DNA of 64,000 nt from Comamonas sp009360615 (GCF_035784015.1 NZ_JALKOW010000002.1), one strand, 5' to 3'. Positions 49,718-59,346 are shown, counted from the stretch's first letter. Notes: a model not told the origin generated them from the letters alone. Numbers and translations: made by a program.

Positions 49718-50569
49718 CTATTCAGCGGCCTTCTTGCGGCCGAACAATTTGCCGATGCCTGCGAAGAGGGCGACGGCTGCCGCAGCGACGAATTTCCAGC
49801 CTGCGGCCAGGAAGCCGGCAATCGCGCCCCACAGGCCTTTCTTGGTGGCCACTGCGGCAGCGCCGCCGAGCACCAGCGCGCCCAGGCCGATGGCAGCGAC
49901 CTTGTCGCCGTTCTTGAACTCGGCATAGGTCTGTCCGCTGTGGTAGTCGAATCCCGCGAGCACTTTCTTGAACTCATCGGTGTTCTGGGCCAGTGTGGCG
50001 GTGTCGGAGACCAGGGTGGCCGTCATCACGCCGCTGCGGCCCAGAATGCGCGACGTGTAGTTGACGTTCTTTTCGCCCGATTCGCCACGCAGGCGAAGAC
50101 CCCATTCCAGCCGCTTGGTGGCGGTGTCGTAATGTGGGGGAACCTGCCAGCCGTCGGTGTACAGAGCTTCCAGGCCCAGCTTCTTGCGCTGCTCGTTGCC
50201 GGCCTTGTCGCCTGCCTGCATGGATTTGAGCAACCCGTCGGCATCGATCTTTTCGTCGTCCTTCACGTAGCCGGTGTCGTCATAGGAAAACACGGCAAAC
50301 CAGTCCAGCGATTTGGGGGCGATCAGAAAGTGATCGCTGCTGGGTGGGTTGCCAAAGGCCTGCAACAGCTTGGAGGTGTCGGCCTGACCGAGAAAGGCAT
50401 AGCCCGACGGAATCCTGATGCTGGCCTTGTCTGCGATTTCTCCCTTGCCACTTTCCTGCCAGTGCAAGGCCTTGATTTCAGGGGGCAACTCCTGGGGGGT
50501 CTCTGTCTTGGCCCATACGCCAAGAGACAGTGACAGGCCGATAACGGTGGCCGCGATGGACTTGAGCAT
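49718..50569 (-). CDS. DUF2167 membrane protein
   Basis: A 283-residue exported protein. A signal peptide (KSIAATVIGLSLSLGVWA) is followed by a ~190-residue periplasmic domain with the family pattern IRIPSGYAFLGQADTSKLLQ, WFAVFSYDDTGYVKDDEKID and RRLEWGLRLRG-like KRLEWGLRL. Two or three C-terminal hydrophobic segments and a basic end (KLFGRKKAAE) follow. DUF2167 proteins (YjfC-related in some genomes) have no proven role. GGGAG lies 9 bases before the ATG. It diverges from the aldo/keto reductase. Confidence 0.85.
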   Translation of the reverse strand: MLKSIAATVIGLSLSLGVWAKTETPQELPPEIKALHWQESGKGEIADKASIRIPSGYAFLGQADTSKLLQAFGNPPSSDHFLIAPKSLDWFAVFSYDDTGYVKDDEKIDADGLLKSMQAGDKAGNEQRKKLGLEALYTDGWQVPPHYDTATKRLEWGLRLRGESGEKNVNYTSRILGRSGVMTATLVSDTATLAQNTDEFKKVLAGFDYHSGQTYAEFKNGDKVAAIGLGALVLGGAAAVATKKGLWGAIAGFLAAGWKFVAAAAVALFAGIGKLFGRKKAAE

Positions 50570-50785
50570 GCAATGAACTCCCGAGTTATGAATATATTGA
50601 GGAAAGCGACTGGAAACAACGAACGTGATGCCACAGACGCGTTCGGATCATCGGTCGTTGATTCTCAGGTGAAGCATAACGCGGCTCAAACTGAGATGAC
50701 AAAACAAGCAGGATTGATAGCGCCTTGCATCGGTAATATGGTGCAGTCGGCAGTTTTTTGAAGAATTTCCTTGGAGATCGCTCGC

Positions 50786-51625
50786 ATGCACCGCCCCGCA
50801 TCTTTGTTACAGGGACACAACAGTCTTGGCATGGGCAGCTGGCATCTCGGCCAGGGGCGGCGCAGCCTGGAGGAGGAGAAAGCGGCCTTGCTCACCGGAC
50901 TGCAGCTCGGCCTGACCGTGATTGACACTGCGGAGATGTATGGCGACGGCCTTTCCGAAGAGCTGATTGGGGATGTGCTGCGTGAGTGGTCGCCCCGTCG
51001 GTCCCGACCTTTTCTGGTGAGCAAGGTACTGCCCATGCACGCCAGCCGCAAAGGGGTGATGAGCGCGTTCGAAGGCAGCGCCGACAGGCTGGGAGTGGAC
51101 TGTATCGACCTTTACCTGCTGCACTGGCGTGGCAACACGCCGCTGGCGGAGACGGTCGCCGCGTTCGAAGCGTTGAAGGCGCAAGGCAGGATCCGCCATT
51201 GGGGTGTGTCCAACTTCGACATCGACGATATGCAGGAGCTGTGGCAAGTTCCGGGAGGACGCAATTGCGCGGTCAACCAGGTGCTCTACAACGCCTGCAG
51301 CCGTGGTATCGAATATGACTTGCTGCCCTGGTGTCTGAAACACGGCGTGACCGTGATGGCCTATTGCCCGCTGGGACATGGAGAGCTGGTCGCGCAAACC
51401 CTGCTGGGTGAAATCGGTGATCGCCATGGCGTCAGTGCCAGTGTGGTGGCCCTGGCCTGGGTCCTGCGCAGCGGCAGGGTGCTGGCGATTCCCGAGAGCG
51501 GGTCTGCAGACCATGTCCGAGACAATGCCCGCGCACTGCAGCTGCGGCTCGGCGCCGAGGAGCTGGCGCTGATCGATGCTGCCTCGCCCCCGCCGCGCTT
51601 CAAGCTGCCTCTGGACGTCCTCTGA
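50786..51625 (+). CDS. Aldo/keto reductase
   Basis: A 279-residue NADPH-dependent oxidoreductase with the (βα)8 fold. The catalytic tetrad is visible: Asp in VIDTAEMYGDG with the Tyr in MYGDG, Lys in LVSKVLP and His in LLHWRG. SNFDIDDM, NQVLYN and AYCPLGHGEL follow the usual order, and the C-terminal AIPESGSADHVRDNARAL binds the 2'-phosphate. It resembles the YeaE/AKR-DkgA-like bacterial group; the substrate is unknown. The ATG at 50786 has GGAG upstream; an in-frame TTG at 50771 overlaps that site. Confidence 0.9.
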   Translation: MHRPASLLQGHNSLGMGSWHLGQGRRSLEEEKAALLTGLQLGLTVIDTAEMYGDGLSEELIGDVLREWSPRRSRPFLVSKVLPMHASRKGVMSAFEGSADRLGVDCIDLYLLHWRGNTPLAETVAAFEALKAQGRIRHWGVSNFDIDDMQELWQVPGGRNCAVNQVLYNACSRGIEYDLLPWCLKHGVTVMAYCPLGHGELVAQTLLGEIGDRHGVSASVVALAWVLRSGRVLAIPESGSADHVRDNARALQLRLGAEELALIDAASPPPRFKLPLDVL

Positions 51626-52040
51626 GCGAGGAGGGCCTCTGGGCGGTTCGTGGCCGTGTGATGGCGATGGGGTCTGGGAATCGCGCTGACTGTACCCATA
51701 CTCCGACCGGAGCGCGGACCGTTTCCCGGTCCAGAGGCAGACCCGGCGACCACGTTGCCCGGGCGGTCCTGTGTCTGGCCGTTGCCACTCCAGCGCGGAG
51801 CGCGACGATTCCCACGCGTGCGCGGCATTCGCATGACCGGCATGAACAAACAGGCCCGGCGCAGTGAGCGGCAAGACGGCGCGGTCGCTGCAATCGGGCG
51901 AAGAGTGCATGCGGCTCCCCTGAACGGAGGTGCCGGACAGGAGAGCGGGCCTGCATGATGGGGCCGCTACTGAGGGTGAAAGCCGCAGGGGCTGCTGCCG
52001 CAGTGGGTCGCGCTGGTGAATCGTTCTCGCGTTTTGCCAT
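51626..52040. other. Intergenic region between the aldo/keto reductase and MFS genes
   Basis: About 415 bp. Several open frames on both strands overlap here, but none has a good start site or a recognisable family. No terminator or operator stands out. Confidence 0.4.
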
Positions 52041-53309
52041 ATGCTAGATAGTTCACATATCACCTCACCAAGACAGAGAGACCACGCAGTGGAGCCAGTG
52101 ACTAGCCGGGGGCTGAACCCTTCATGGATCATCGTCGCAGCCGGCGTCAGCGCCTCCCTGCATGTGGGCAAGCTGCCGCCCGCCGTGCCCTTGCTGCAGC
52201 AACAACTGGACATGTCCCTGGTGCAGGCCGGATTTCTGCTCTCCACCGTTCAGGTGGCGGGGATGCTGCTGGGTCTGGTGGTGGGGCTGGGGGCCGACAG
52301 ATGGGGTCTGCGTCGCAGCCTTCTGACAGGGTTGATATTGATGGCGCTGTCCAGCGTGTTGGGGGCTGCGGCCACGGGCTATGCCTGGCTGCTGGCGCTG
52401 CGTGCGCTGGAAGGTCTGGGATTCTTGCTGGTCGCCATGCCTGCGCCGGGGCTGATCCGACGTGCGGTCCGACCGTCTGAGCTGGGCGCACGCATGGGCT
52501 GGTGGGGTTCCTATATGCCCATCGGCAGTGCGTTGGGCTTGCTGTTGGGGCCCTGGGTGCTGCAGGCCAGTAGCTGGCAGGTCTGGTGGATTGCGCTGGG
52601 ATGCACCTCCGCATTGGCCGCCTGTGCGGTTTGGCGCATGGTGCCAGCGGATGAGGCTGCAACTGCTGCCGTGGCAGCGAAGGCCGACGAGGGCTGGCGT
52701 CCGCGCCTGTCGCGCACCTTGCGCAGCCCGGGCCCCTGGCTGGTATCGCTGGGTTTCATGGCGTATTCGGGCCAGTGGATGGGGGTCATCGGGTTCTTGC
52801 CCACCCTGTATGCGGAAGCCGGCCTCGGTGCCAGGCTCGCAGGCCTGCTGACGGCCGTGGTTGCAGCCTGCAACATGCTGGGCAATGTGGCGGCAGGCAA
52901 GCTGTTGCAGCGGGGCTGGACTCCGGCTCGCTGCCTCAAGACCGGCTATGGGCTGATGGCGGCAATGGCGCTGATGGCCTATGTGCAGATCGGTGGCGAG
53001 CCTTGGGCCCCGCTGTGGCTGCGCTTCGTGGCCGTGGCTCTGTTCTCGGCAACGGGTGGCCTGATCCCGGCGACGCTGTTCACCACGGCGATGCATCTGG
53101 CACCCAGTCCGGCCACAGTGTCCACCACCGTGGGTTTCATGCAGCAATGGTCTTGTGTGGGGCAGTTTGCCGGTCCGCCTCTGGTGGCGGCCGTGGCCAT
53201 GCGGATGGGGGGGTGGCAATTCACGTGGATGGTGACGGGCTGCCTGTGCGTGCTGGGCTGGCTGCTGTCCCAGGGGGTGGCCCGCTGCTGGCAGGATCGC
53301 CAGGCCTGA
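52041..53309 (+). CDS. MFS transporter, CynX/NimT-like
   Basis: A 422-residue major facilitator with 12 hydrophobic helices in two halves. The loop between helices 2 and 3 reads GLGADRWGLRRSL, the MFS signature. GLIRRAVRPSELGARMGWWG and the central loop rich in Ala/Arg (~200-225) are as usual. The general look is that of cyanate/nitroimidazole-type permeases, but substrate is unknown. The start is open: ATG 52041 has no ribosome-binding site, while GTG 52089 (GAGAGA upstream) would also leave the first helix intact. The amidohydrolase that follows 164 bp later may be linked functionally. Confidence 0.85.
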   Translation: MLDSSHITSPRQRDHAVEPVTSRGLNPSWIIVAAGVSASLHVGKLPPAVPLLQQQLDMSLVQAGFLLSTVQVAGMLLGLVVGLGADRWGLRRSLLTGLILMALSSVLGAAATGYAWLLALRALEGLGFLLVAMPAPGLIRRAVRPSELGARMGWWGSYMPIGSALGLLLGPWVLQASSWQVWWIALGCTSALAACAVWRMVPADEAATAAVAAKADEGWRPRLSRTLRSPGPWLVSLGFMAYSGQWMGVIGFLPTLYAEAGLGARLAGLLTAVVAACNMLGNVAAGKLLQRGWTPARCLKTGYGLMAAMALMAYVQIGGEPWAPLWLRFVAVALFSATGGLIPATLFTTAMHLAPSPATVSTTVGFMQQWSCVGQFAGPPLVAAVAMRMGGWQFTWMVTGCLCVLGWLLSQGVARCWQDRQA

Positions 53310-53473
53310 CGGGACTGCCACGATGCCATTCATTTGATAGCATGTGGAGCATGATACAAAAGAGGTGGTGCCCGATTTGACGCATGTGTCTTGCGCTGGC
53401 TCAACGGCCGTCATGGTGGCTGTCGCATCATTCGGGGCCTGACCGCAGCGACGCTGCAGCCTTGTGGAGGTTC

Positions 53474-55222
53474 ATGATGCAAAAGCGCCAGTTTCTCGCC
53501 ACCGCAGCTTCGCTGACGGCATGGTCTTCAACGCCCTGGCTTGCGGGCTGTGCTTCGCCTCGTCCGAAGACTGCGCTCAAGCCCGCCGAGATGATTTTCT
53601 ATGGCGGGCCCATCCTCACCATGAATGACGCCCAGCCCCAGGTGGAGGCGGTGGCCGTCAGCGCCGGGGTGATTGCCGCCGTCGGCTCGCTGCAGGAGCT
53701 GGGGTCCTTGCGCGGTCCTGCAACCCGCATGGTGGACTTGCAGGGGCGCACCCTGATTCCGGGCTTTGTGGACCCGCACAGCCACATCGGCGGCGTGGGG
53801 CTGCAGGCCATTTCGGCCAATCTGCTGCCTCCGCCCGATGGTGGCAATGCCTCCATCGCCGACTTGCAGCAGACGCTGCGCGAGTACATCAAGACCTCGC
53901 CCGAAGTCAGGCAGCTGGGTATCGTGCTCGGCTTCGGCTATGACGATTCCCAATTGCGTGAGCGCCGTCACCCCACGCGCGACGACCTCGATGCCGTCTC
54001 CCGGGATCTGCCGATAGCCGTGATCCATCAGTCCGGACATTTTGGCGCACTCAATTCCACGGCCCTGGACCGTGCCGGCATCGGCCCCGGCACGCCCGAT
54101 CCCGAGGGCGGCGTGATCCGCCGCCGTGCAGGCAGTCGAGTGCCCAACGGGGTGCTGGAGGAGAATGCCTTTTTTCATACCCTGGGCCGGATCATGCCCA
54201 AACTCACGCTGGAGCAGTCCATGGACTGGCTGGAAAAAGCCCAGCAGCTCTACCTGGAGTTTGGATTTACCACCGTGCAGGACGGTCGTTCCGACGCGGG
54301 TGCCATTGCCACGGCCATGGCGGCGGCCGAATCTCGCCGGCTGCTCATCGACGTCGTCTCCTACCCGGACATCCTGCAACTGGGTGACGGCGCGCTGACC
54401 AACCAGCTCAAGTTCAGCCGCAGCTATGTCAATCGCTTCCGCATCGGTGGGGTCAAGCTCACGCTCGACGGCTCGCCTCAGGGCAAGACGGCCTGGCTGA
54501 CCGAGCCCTATCGGGTGCCGCCCGATGGCCAGCAGCCCGGCTATCGTGGCTATGGGGTGCTCAGCGATGCCAGGGCCAACGAGCAGGTGGCCCGGGCCAT
54601 TCACAATGGCTGGCAGATTCTGGTGCATGGCAACGGCGACGCGGCGATCGACCAGTTCATCGCCGCTGTGCGCGCCAGCGGCCCCGTGGAGCAGGCGCGT
54701 GCCGTGCGTCCGGTGCTGATCCATGGTCAGACCTTGCGGCGCGACCAGGTAAGCCAGCTCAAGGAACTGGGTATTTTTCCATCGCTGTTTCCCATGCACA
54801 CCTTTTACTGGGGCGACTGGCACCAGGATTCGGTGCTCGGCGATCCGCGCGCGCAGAACATCTCCCCGACAGGCTGGGTACTGGGCGAGGGCATGGTGTT
54901 CACCTCTCATCACGATGCGCCGGTGGCCCTGCCATCGTCGATGCGCGTGCTCGATGCCACCGTGAATCGCACCACTCGTTCGGGGCGTGTGCTGGGGCCG
55001 GAGCATCGTGTCTCGCCATGGATTGCGCTCAAGGCGCAGACCATCTGGTCGGCCTACCAGCATTTCGAGGATGATCGCAAGGGCTCCATCGAGGTCGGCA
55101 AGCTGGCTGACCTGGCGGTGCTGTCGGACAACCCGCTGACAGTGCCGCCGCATCGGCTTGCAAGCCTCCAGGTGATGGAAACCATCAAGGAAGGGCGCTC
55201 GGTGTACAAGCGCGGGGCGTGA
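53474..55222 (+). CDS. Amidohydrolase family 3 (YtcJ-like) lipoprotein
   Basis: A 582-residue metal-dependent hydrolase. The N-terminus QKRQFLATAASLTAWSSTP ends in the lipobox LAGC, and KRQFL looks like a Tat motif with KR in place of RR, so it may be exported folded and then lipidated. The amidohydrolase core follows: the metal motif DPHSHIGGVG (~101), VIHQSGHFGALN (~185), TTVQDGRSDAG, LTLDGSPQGKTAWL and HGNGDAAIDQFI, ending with HHDAPVA and a Gly/Ala strand domain. Two ATGs are adjacent (53474, 53477), with GGAGG upstream. Substrate unknown; it lies after an MFS transporter and is convergent with the FUSC gene. Confidence 0.87.
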   Translation: MMQKRQFLATAASLTAWSSTPWLAGCASPRPKTALKPAEMIFYGGPILTMNDAQPQVEAVAVSAGVIAAVGSLQELGSLRGPATRMVDLQGRTLIPGFVDPHSHIGGVGLQAISANLLPPPDGGNASIADLQQTLREYIKTSPEVRQLGIVLGFGYDDSQLRERRHPTRDDLDAVSRDLPIAVIHQSGHFGALNSTALDRAGIGPGTPDPEGGVIRRRAGSRVPNGVLEENAFFHTLGRIMPKLTLEQSMDWLEKAQQLYLEFGFTTVQDGRSDAGAIATAMAAAESRRLLIDVVSYPDILQLGDGALTNQLKFSRSYVNRFRIGGVKLTLDGSPQGKTAWLTEPYRVPPDGQQPGYRGYGVLSDARANEQVARAIHNGWQILVHGNGDAAIDQFIAAVRASGPVEQARAVRPVLIHGQTLRRDQVSQLKELGIFPSLFPMHTFYWGDWHQDSVLGDPRAQNISPTGWVLGEGMVFTSHHDAPVALPSSMRVLDATVNRTTRSGRVLGPEHRVSPWIALKAQTIWSAYQHFEDDRKGSIEVGKLADLAVLSDNPLTVPPHRLASLQVMETIKEGRSVYKRGA

Positions 55223-55286
55223 AGCTGGCTTGGTGATGGCGCGGTTGGCGCTTTCCAGGTAAGCGCTTGGGTGAGTTTGCGTGGAT

Positions 55287-56357
55287 TTATGCGTCGCGTG
55301 AGCCGATCAGGGCGCGCAAAGCGCGCTCCAGCTGCACGGCATTGTCTTGCACCAGCAGCCATTCGGGCTGCAGGACTGGCTCTGGCGTCGGTGGAGAAGG
55401 GCCGTCATCCAGGGTCGCCAGGGGATCGTCGGCCTTGAGGGCCACCACGGTGGGCTGGTTGGCCAGATCCATGCAGGCACGCGTCAGCCAGCGGCAGTAG
55501 TCCGCCACCGCGGTGGGGGGCGCGATCCCGGTGTGTACAGTCGCGCGGTTCAGACTCTCGGCCAGCAGCAAGGCCGTGGCGTAGACGCGCACCGCATGGC
55601 GGTCATAGCGGCGGGTGACAAAGGCCAGCCGCTCGGCGTTGAGCCGTCCGCGCAGCGACCAGCGGCGCGAGGAATGCGCCTGACCCACGGCGGCACGCAG
55701 GGCGGCCAGCGATTCGTGGGCCAGCGACAACTGCCCAAGGGCGGTTTCAGCCGCATCGGCTTTCTGCTGCTGGCAGGCCTTGAGAGTCAGATCCAGTCCA
55801 TTGGCCAGCTGCTTGAGAAAGATCGACGCGGCCCGTCCCATATCCTTGATGGGATTGGAGGTGAGCAGCACCTGGCTGAAGATCAGGCCGACGGCGGCAC
55901 CTACCGTAACGTCCAGCAGGCGAGCTCCGCCCGCCATGCTGGGGCCGAGCACCAGCACCAGAATCACCGAGACCCCGGCCTGAATCGGCACCACGGGCGC
56001 AGGGCCGATGATGGCACCCAGCAAAATCGAGAGGAACGCGCCCAGGCTCATGCGCAGCAACAGGTGCTGCTCGGGCAACTGCCACAGCAGATCGCCAATC
56101 ACGATGCCCAGGGTACAGCCGATGAGCAGACTGCGCGCCTGTTTCAGATGGCTGGGCAGTCCCGGGGCGAGGCAGATCACCGCGGTGACCACAGCGAAGG
56201 CGGGCTTGGGGTGGCCCCAAAGCTGCTGGGCGATGACCCAGGCCAGCATGCTGGCCAGTGCGGCGGCCAGTGCATCCCGCAGGGCCAGCCTGGCCCGCGA
56301 TGGAAAAGTGGTCCTGGCACGACGCCAGGCCAGAATGAAGGGGGGGCTCCAGCGCAA
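55287..56357 (-). CDS. FUSC family membrane protein (aromatic acid exporter-like)
   Basis: A 356-residue protein with six N-terminal hydrophobic helices (ALAAALASMLAWVIAQQLWG; AFAVVTAVICLAPGLPSHLK; MSLGAFLSILLGAIIG; AGVSVILVLVLGPSMAG and others) and a ~180-residue cytoplasmic helical domain. This is one FUSC unit, as in half-size AaeB/YccS-type proteins. An exporter of aromatic acids or similar compounds is the usual guess. The start is a TTG at 56357 with GGAG 8 bases upstream; no ATG fits. The preceding APC permease is on the same strand 90 bp away. Confidence 0.82.
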   Translation of the reverse strand: MRWSPPFILAWRRARTTFPSRARLALRDALAAALASMLAWVIAQQLWGHPKPAFAVVTAVICLAPGLPSHLKQARSLLIGCTLGIVIGDLLWQLPEQHLLLRMSLGAFLSILLGAIIGPAPVVPIQAGVSVILVLVLGPSMAGGARLLDVTVGAAVGLIFSQVLLTSNPIKDMGRAASIFLKQLANGLDLTLKACQQQKADAAETALGQLSLAHESLAALRAAVGQAHSSRRWSLRGRLNAERLAFVTRRYDRHAVRVYATALLLAESLNRATVHTGIAPPTAVADYCRWLTRACMDLANQPTVVALKADDPLATLDDGPSPPTPEPVLQPEWLLVQDNAVQLERALRALIGSRDA

Positions 56358-56447
56358 TCTCGAACTCCTTGGCGTAGCGGTCGATCAGACGGTCATTCCA
56401 GGATGTTAGGGGGCACAGCGAGATTGCCCTGTGGGAAATACGCCACG

Positions 56448-57887
56448 TCATCCGAAATGCAGCGGTGTTGCGTCTGAGTCCGCCGAGTCCCCGTATGGTG
56501 GCGGGGCCTTGCGAAACCCGCTGGTGACGAAGGCCAGGTAGCAAAGGCCGAGGCTTGCCCAGATGAGGCCCGATTTCAGGGACACGGGCTCCACCTCCAG
56601 CCACATGACCCCCACGCTGACGAATCCCAGCGCCGGTGTGACCACGTAGCGCAGCCTGTCCCCAAGGCTGTGCCAACGGCCCTGACGCCACACATATTCG
56701 GCCATCACCGAGAGGTGGACAAAGCTGAATGCTGTCAGGGCACCGAAGCTGATCAGTGCGACCACATATTCCAGGCTCAGCCAGCCTGCGCACAACGCTA
56801 TCGCGCCCACCAGCACGATGTTGTGGGAAGGCGTGAAGGACCTTGGGCTGATATGGCCGAAGAAGCGCTTGTGAATCACGCCGTCGCGACCCATCACATA
56901 CATCAGGCGCGATACGCCCGCGTGGGCCGCGATGCCCGAGGCCATGACGGTGACAATGGCAATGGACAGCACCACCGACTTGAACAGCGCTCCGCCCACC
57001 AGAGCGAGAATTTCGGGCTGGGTTTCGTCCACGGCCGCGAAATATTGTTTCGGGTCACCGGGGAAATACAGCTGCAGGAAATAGGTGGCCGCGATAAAGA
57101 TCAGTCCGGAGATCAGTGCCGTCAGAAATATGGCCTTGGGCAACGTATTGCGCGTGTCGCGGGTTTCTTCGGCCAGCGAGCTCAGCGCGTCAAAGCCAGT
57201 GAATGAAAAGCACAGTATGGTGGCTCCCGTGATCAGTGCTCCGACTTCGGCCTGCGCGCTCCAGAACGGCGTCAACGTCCACAGGCCCTGGCCGCCGTGC
57301 TCGGCAATCGCTCCCAGGGCGTTCTGGCCGGCATGCAGGTCGCGCCAGACCAGGGCCGTGAAGATGGCAATCACGAGCAACTGCAGGCAGACGATCAAGC
57401 CATTGAGATGAGCGACAAACCGGATGCCGCGCAGATTCACGCAGACCATCAGCGCGGTCAGGCCGATGATCCAGACCCAGTGGTTGACCTCGGGGAACAT
57501 CGAACTCAGATAGATCCTGGCCAGAAGGATATTCACCATCGGCGAGAGGAGATAGTCCAGCAACGACGCCCATCCCACCATGAAACCCACATGGGGGTGG
57601 AGGGCCTTTTGCGCATAGGTATAGGCCGAACCCGAAGAGGGGTAGCGGCGGATCATGTGGCCGTAGCTCAGCGAGGTCAGGAGCACTGCGAGCAATGCAA
57701 CGAGGTAGGAGGCGGGCACATGCTGCAGCGAATCGCGCGAGACCATGCCGAAGGTGTCCAGCAGCGTCATGGGCTGGATATAGGCCAGGCCAATGACGAC
57801 CACATGCCATAGGAGCAGTGTCTTTTGCAGGCGGGTGGGGGTGAGGGGCAAGGCCGTCGAGGCCGGTCGATCAGTCAGTGCAGTCAT
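56448..57887 (-). CDS. APC family amino acid/amine permease (PuuP-like)
   Basis: A 479-residue secondary transporter with 12 helices. It has the APC signature near helix 1 (LLLWHVVVIGLAYIQPMTLL), GSAYTYAQKALHPHVGFMVG in helix 3, FSFTGFDALSSLAEETRDTR in helix 6 and NIVLVGAIALCAG in the second half. It looks like the putrescine importer group (PuuP/PlaP), but amino-acid substrates are possible. The start at 57887 has only a weak GAAG upstream. 90 bp upstream of the FUSC gene on the same strand, so co-transcription is possible. Confidence 0.88.
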   Translation of the reverse strand: MTALTDRPASTALPLTPTRLQKTLLLWHVVVIGLAYIQPMTLLDTFGMVSRDSLQHVPASYLVALLAVLLTSLSYGHMIRRYPSSGSAYTYAQKALHPHVGFMVGWASLLDYLLSPMVNILLARIYLSSMFPEVNHWVWIIGLTALMVCVNLRGIRFVAHLNGLIVCLQLLVIAIFTALVWRDLHAGQNALGAIAEHGGQGLWTLTPFWSAQAEVGALITGATILCFSFTGFDALSSLAEETRDTRNTLPKAIFLTALISGLIFIAATYFLQLYFPGDPKQYFAAVDETQPEILALVGGALFKSVVLSIAIVTVMASGIAAHAGVSRLMYVMGRDGVIHKRFFGHISPRSFTPSHNIVLVGAIALCAGWLSLEYVVALISFGALTAFSFVHLSVMAEYVWRQGRWHSLGDRLRYVVTPALGFVSVGVMWLEVEPVSLKSGLIWASLGLCYLAFVTSGFRKAPPPYGDSADSDATPLHFG

Positions 57888-58156
57888 CTTCTACATGATC
57901 CAGGCAGCGGGCACAGGATGTGTGCCGACCTGGGGGTGGCCAAGCGGAGGGAGATGAGTCCTGGGCCGGTCGCCACCGTGATATCAAGGGGCCGGATGCA
58001 CCCCGAGGCAGGGCACCGTTCGCTGGTGGCGCGATGCCGGGCGGGAGGCAGGGTTTGCCCGCATTATCGACGTTTGTGTCTCCTCAGGCGGATCACGCAA
58101 GCATCGCATTCTTGACAGGGCAGCGGATGCATGCACTGCCATCCGTGAAGATCCCC

Positions 58157-58645
58157 TCACTCCTCCTGCAGCAAAGCCTGAATGCAGTGCCATTCGGCCG
58201 TGGTCACCGGGGTGATGGACAGGCGATTGCCTTTCTGCAGCACACGCATCTGAGCCAATGGGGCTTGTCTGCGCAGTTCGTCCAACAGCAGGGGCCGGGT
58301 TTTCTTCAGTGCCTGCACATCCAGCGTCAGCCAGCGGGGGGTGTCGACCGGGGACTTGGGGTCGTAGTAAGGGTCTTCGGGATCAAACTGTGAGGGGTCT
58401 ACGCGCAGATTGCCGACAATGCGCGCCAGGCCGTAGATGCCGGGTTCGGCGCAACTGGAGTGCCAGTAGAGAACGCCGTCACCGACCTGCATGTCGTCAC
58501 GCATGAAGTTGCGGGCCTGGTAATTGCGCACGCCGTTCCAGGCAATGGTCTTTTCGGGCGCTGCCAGTGCGTGGTCGATGGAGTACTCGTCGGGCTCGTT
58601 CTTCATGAGCCAGTAACGCCGGGTTTGGGGGCTGCTGTCGTTCAT
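58157..58645 (-). CDS. EVE domain protein
   Basis: A 162-residue single EVE domain (PUA-related fold that binds modified bases). Signatures: YWLMKNEPDEYSIDHALAAP, WNGVRNYQARNFMRDDMQVG, VLYWHSSCAEPGIYGLARIV and DPYYDPKSPVDTPRWLTLDV. In eukaryotes the homologue is THYN1; bacterial ones are of unknown function, some near restriction systems. The ATG overlaps the stop of the preceding gene (ATGA), so the two are translated together. No restriction gene is nearby. Confidence 0.92.
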   Translation of the reverse strand: MNDSSPQTRRYWLMKNEPDEYSIDHALAAPEKTIAWNGVRNYQARNFMRDDMQVGDGVLYWHSSCAEPGIYGLARIVGNLRVDPSQFDPEDPYYDPKSPVDTPRWLTLDVQALKKTRPLLLDELRRQAPLAQMRVLQKGNRLSITPVTTAEWHCIQALLQEE

Positions 58646-59283
58646 CGCTGGATGGTCGTTGGGAAAGTGGCTGCCTCAGTCGAAGGGGGGCGCTGCCAGG
58701 GGCCGCGATCCTGCGGCTGCCAACTGCGCACCAGATCGCTATTGCGCTGCAGCAGGTCGCGGGTGTCCAGCCAGCGGCCAGGAATGTCCAGCTCGGCCTC
58801 CCGGGCCACGCGCATGCAGTCCTGGATATGGCGCTCTCCCAGATAGCGCAGCGTGGCGTAGCCTATCGATGCGGCTGCGAGCTGGCCCAGCAACGGCACA
58901 TATTTGGCGGCCTGCCTGGTGCTCATGCGCAATCCCATGGCTTTGCCAACGCGCAGCACCATGTCGCGGGTGATGAATTTGCCGATCAGCACGGAGCCGA
59001 CCATGGCGACGGCTTTCTGGACCTGCTCGCGCTTGTCTGGAGTGAGCTGGTCGAGCTGCTCGGGTGTCAGTCCGAATTCCTGGTTGATGCGTGGATAGAG
59101 CCGTGCGAGGAGGGCGGCGTCGGTAGCCCAGTCCAGGCCCGGTATGGGAATGGTGCTGGCTGCCGCACTGATGAGCGCACGCTTTTTGAGAAGCTTGCGG
59201 GCTCGTGCAGCGGCCTGTGCAATGTCCTTGCGCTCTGCTCTGGTCGCGCTGAGATTTCTCAAATTCGGGTCTGTTTTCCACAT
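58642..59283 (-). CDS. Unknown α-helical protein coupled to the EVE gene
   Basis: A 213-residue, mostly helical protein. The N-terminus is basic (RAERKDIAQAAARARKLLKK), followed by a hydrophobic segment (LISAAASTIPIPGLDWATDA) and a second one near ~125-160 (AKYVPLLGQLAAASIGYATL). The two resemble the membrane-associated part of EcsC/DUF697-like proteins, but I cannot assign a family. It ends in a polar Arg/Gln/Pro tail. The ATG at 59283 is preferred over a TTG at 59292. Its TGA overlaps the EVE start by four bases. Confidence 0.7.
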   Translation of the reverse strand: MWKTDPNLRNLSATRAERKDIAQAAARARKLLKKRALISAAASTIPIPGLDWATDAALLARLYPRINQEFGLTPEQLDQLTPDKREQVQKAVAMVGSVLIGKFITRDMVLRVGKAMGLRMSTRQAAKYVPLLGQLAAASIGYATLRYLGERHIQDCMRVAREAELDIPGRWLDTRDLLQRNSDLVRSWQPQDRGPWQRPPSTEAATFPTTIQR

Positions 59284-59311
59284 ATGCGGCAAGAGTATGC
59301 GGGAAATGGAA

Positions 59312-59329
59312 AAGGGCCCGGGGGCCCTT
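59312..59329 (-). terminator. Terminator of the GlsB-family gene
   Basis: AAGGGCCC (59312-59319) and GGGCCCTT (59322-59329) form an 8-bp stem, with the minus-strand continuation TTTTCC. It lies 18 bp after the stop at 59347. Confidence 0.65.
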
Positions 59330-59346
59330 GGGTTCGGAACCTGGAT

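Noticed and set aside
51626..52040. Cys/His-containing minus-strand frames as a possible small exported protein
   Set aside because: No start site, no signal peptide in the right place, and the neighbouring frames are equally open.
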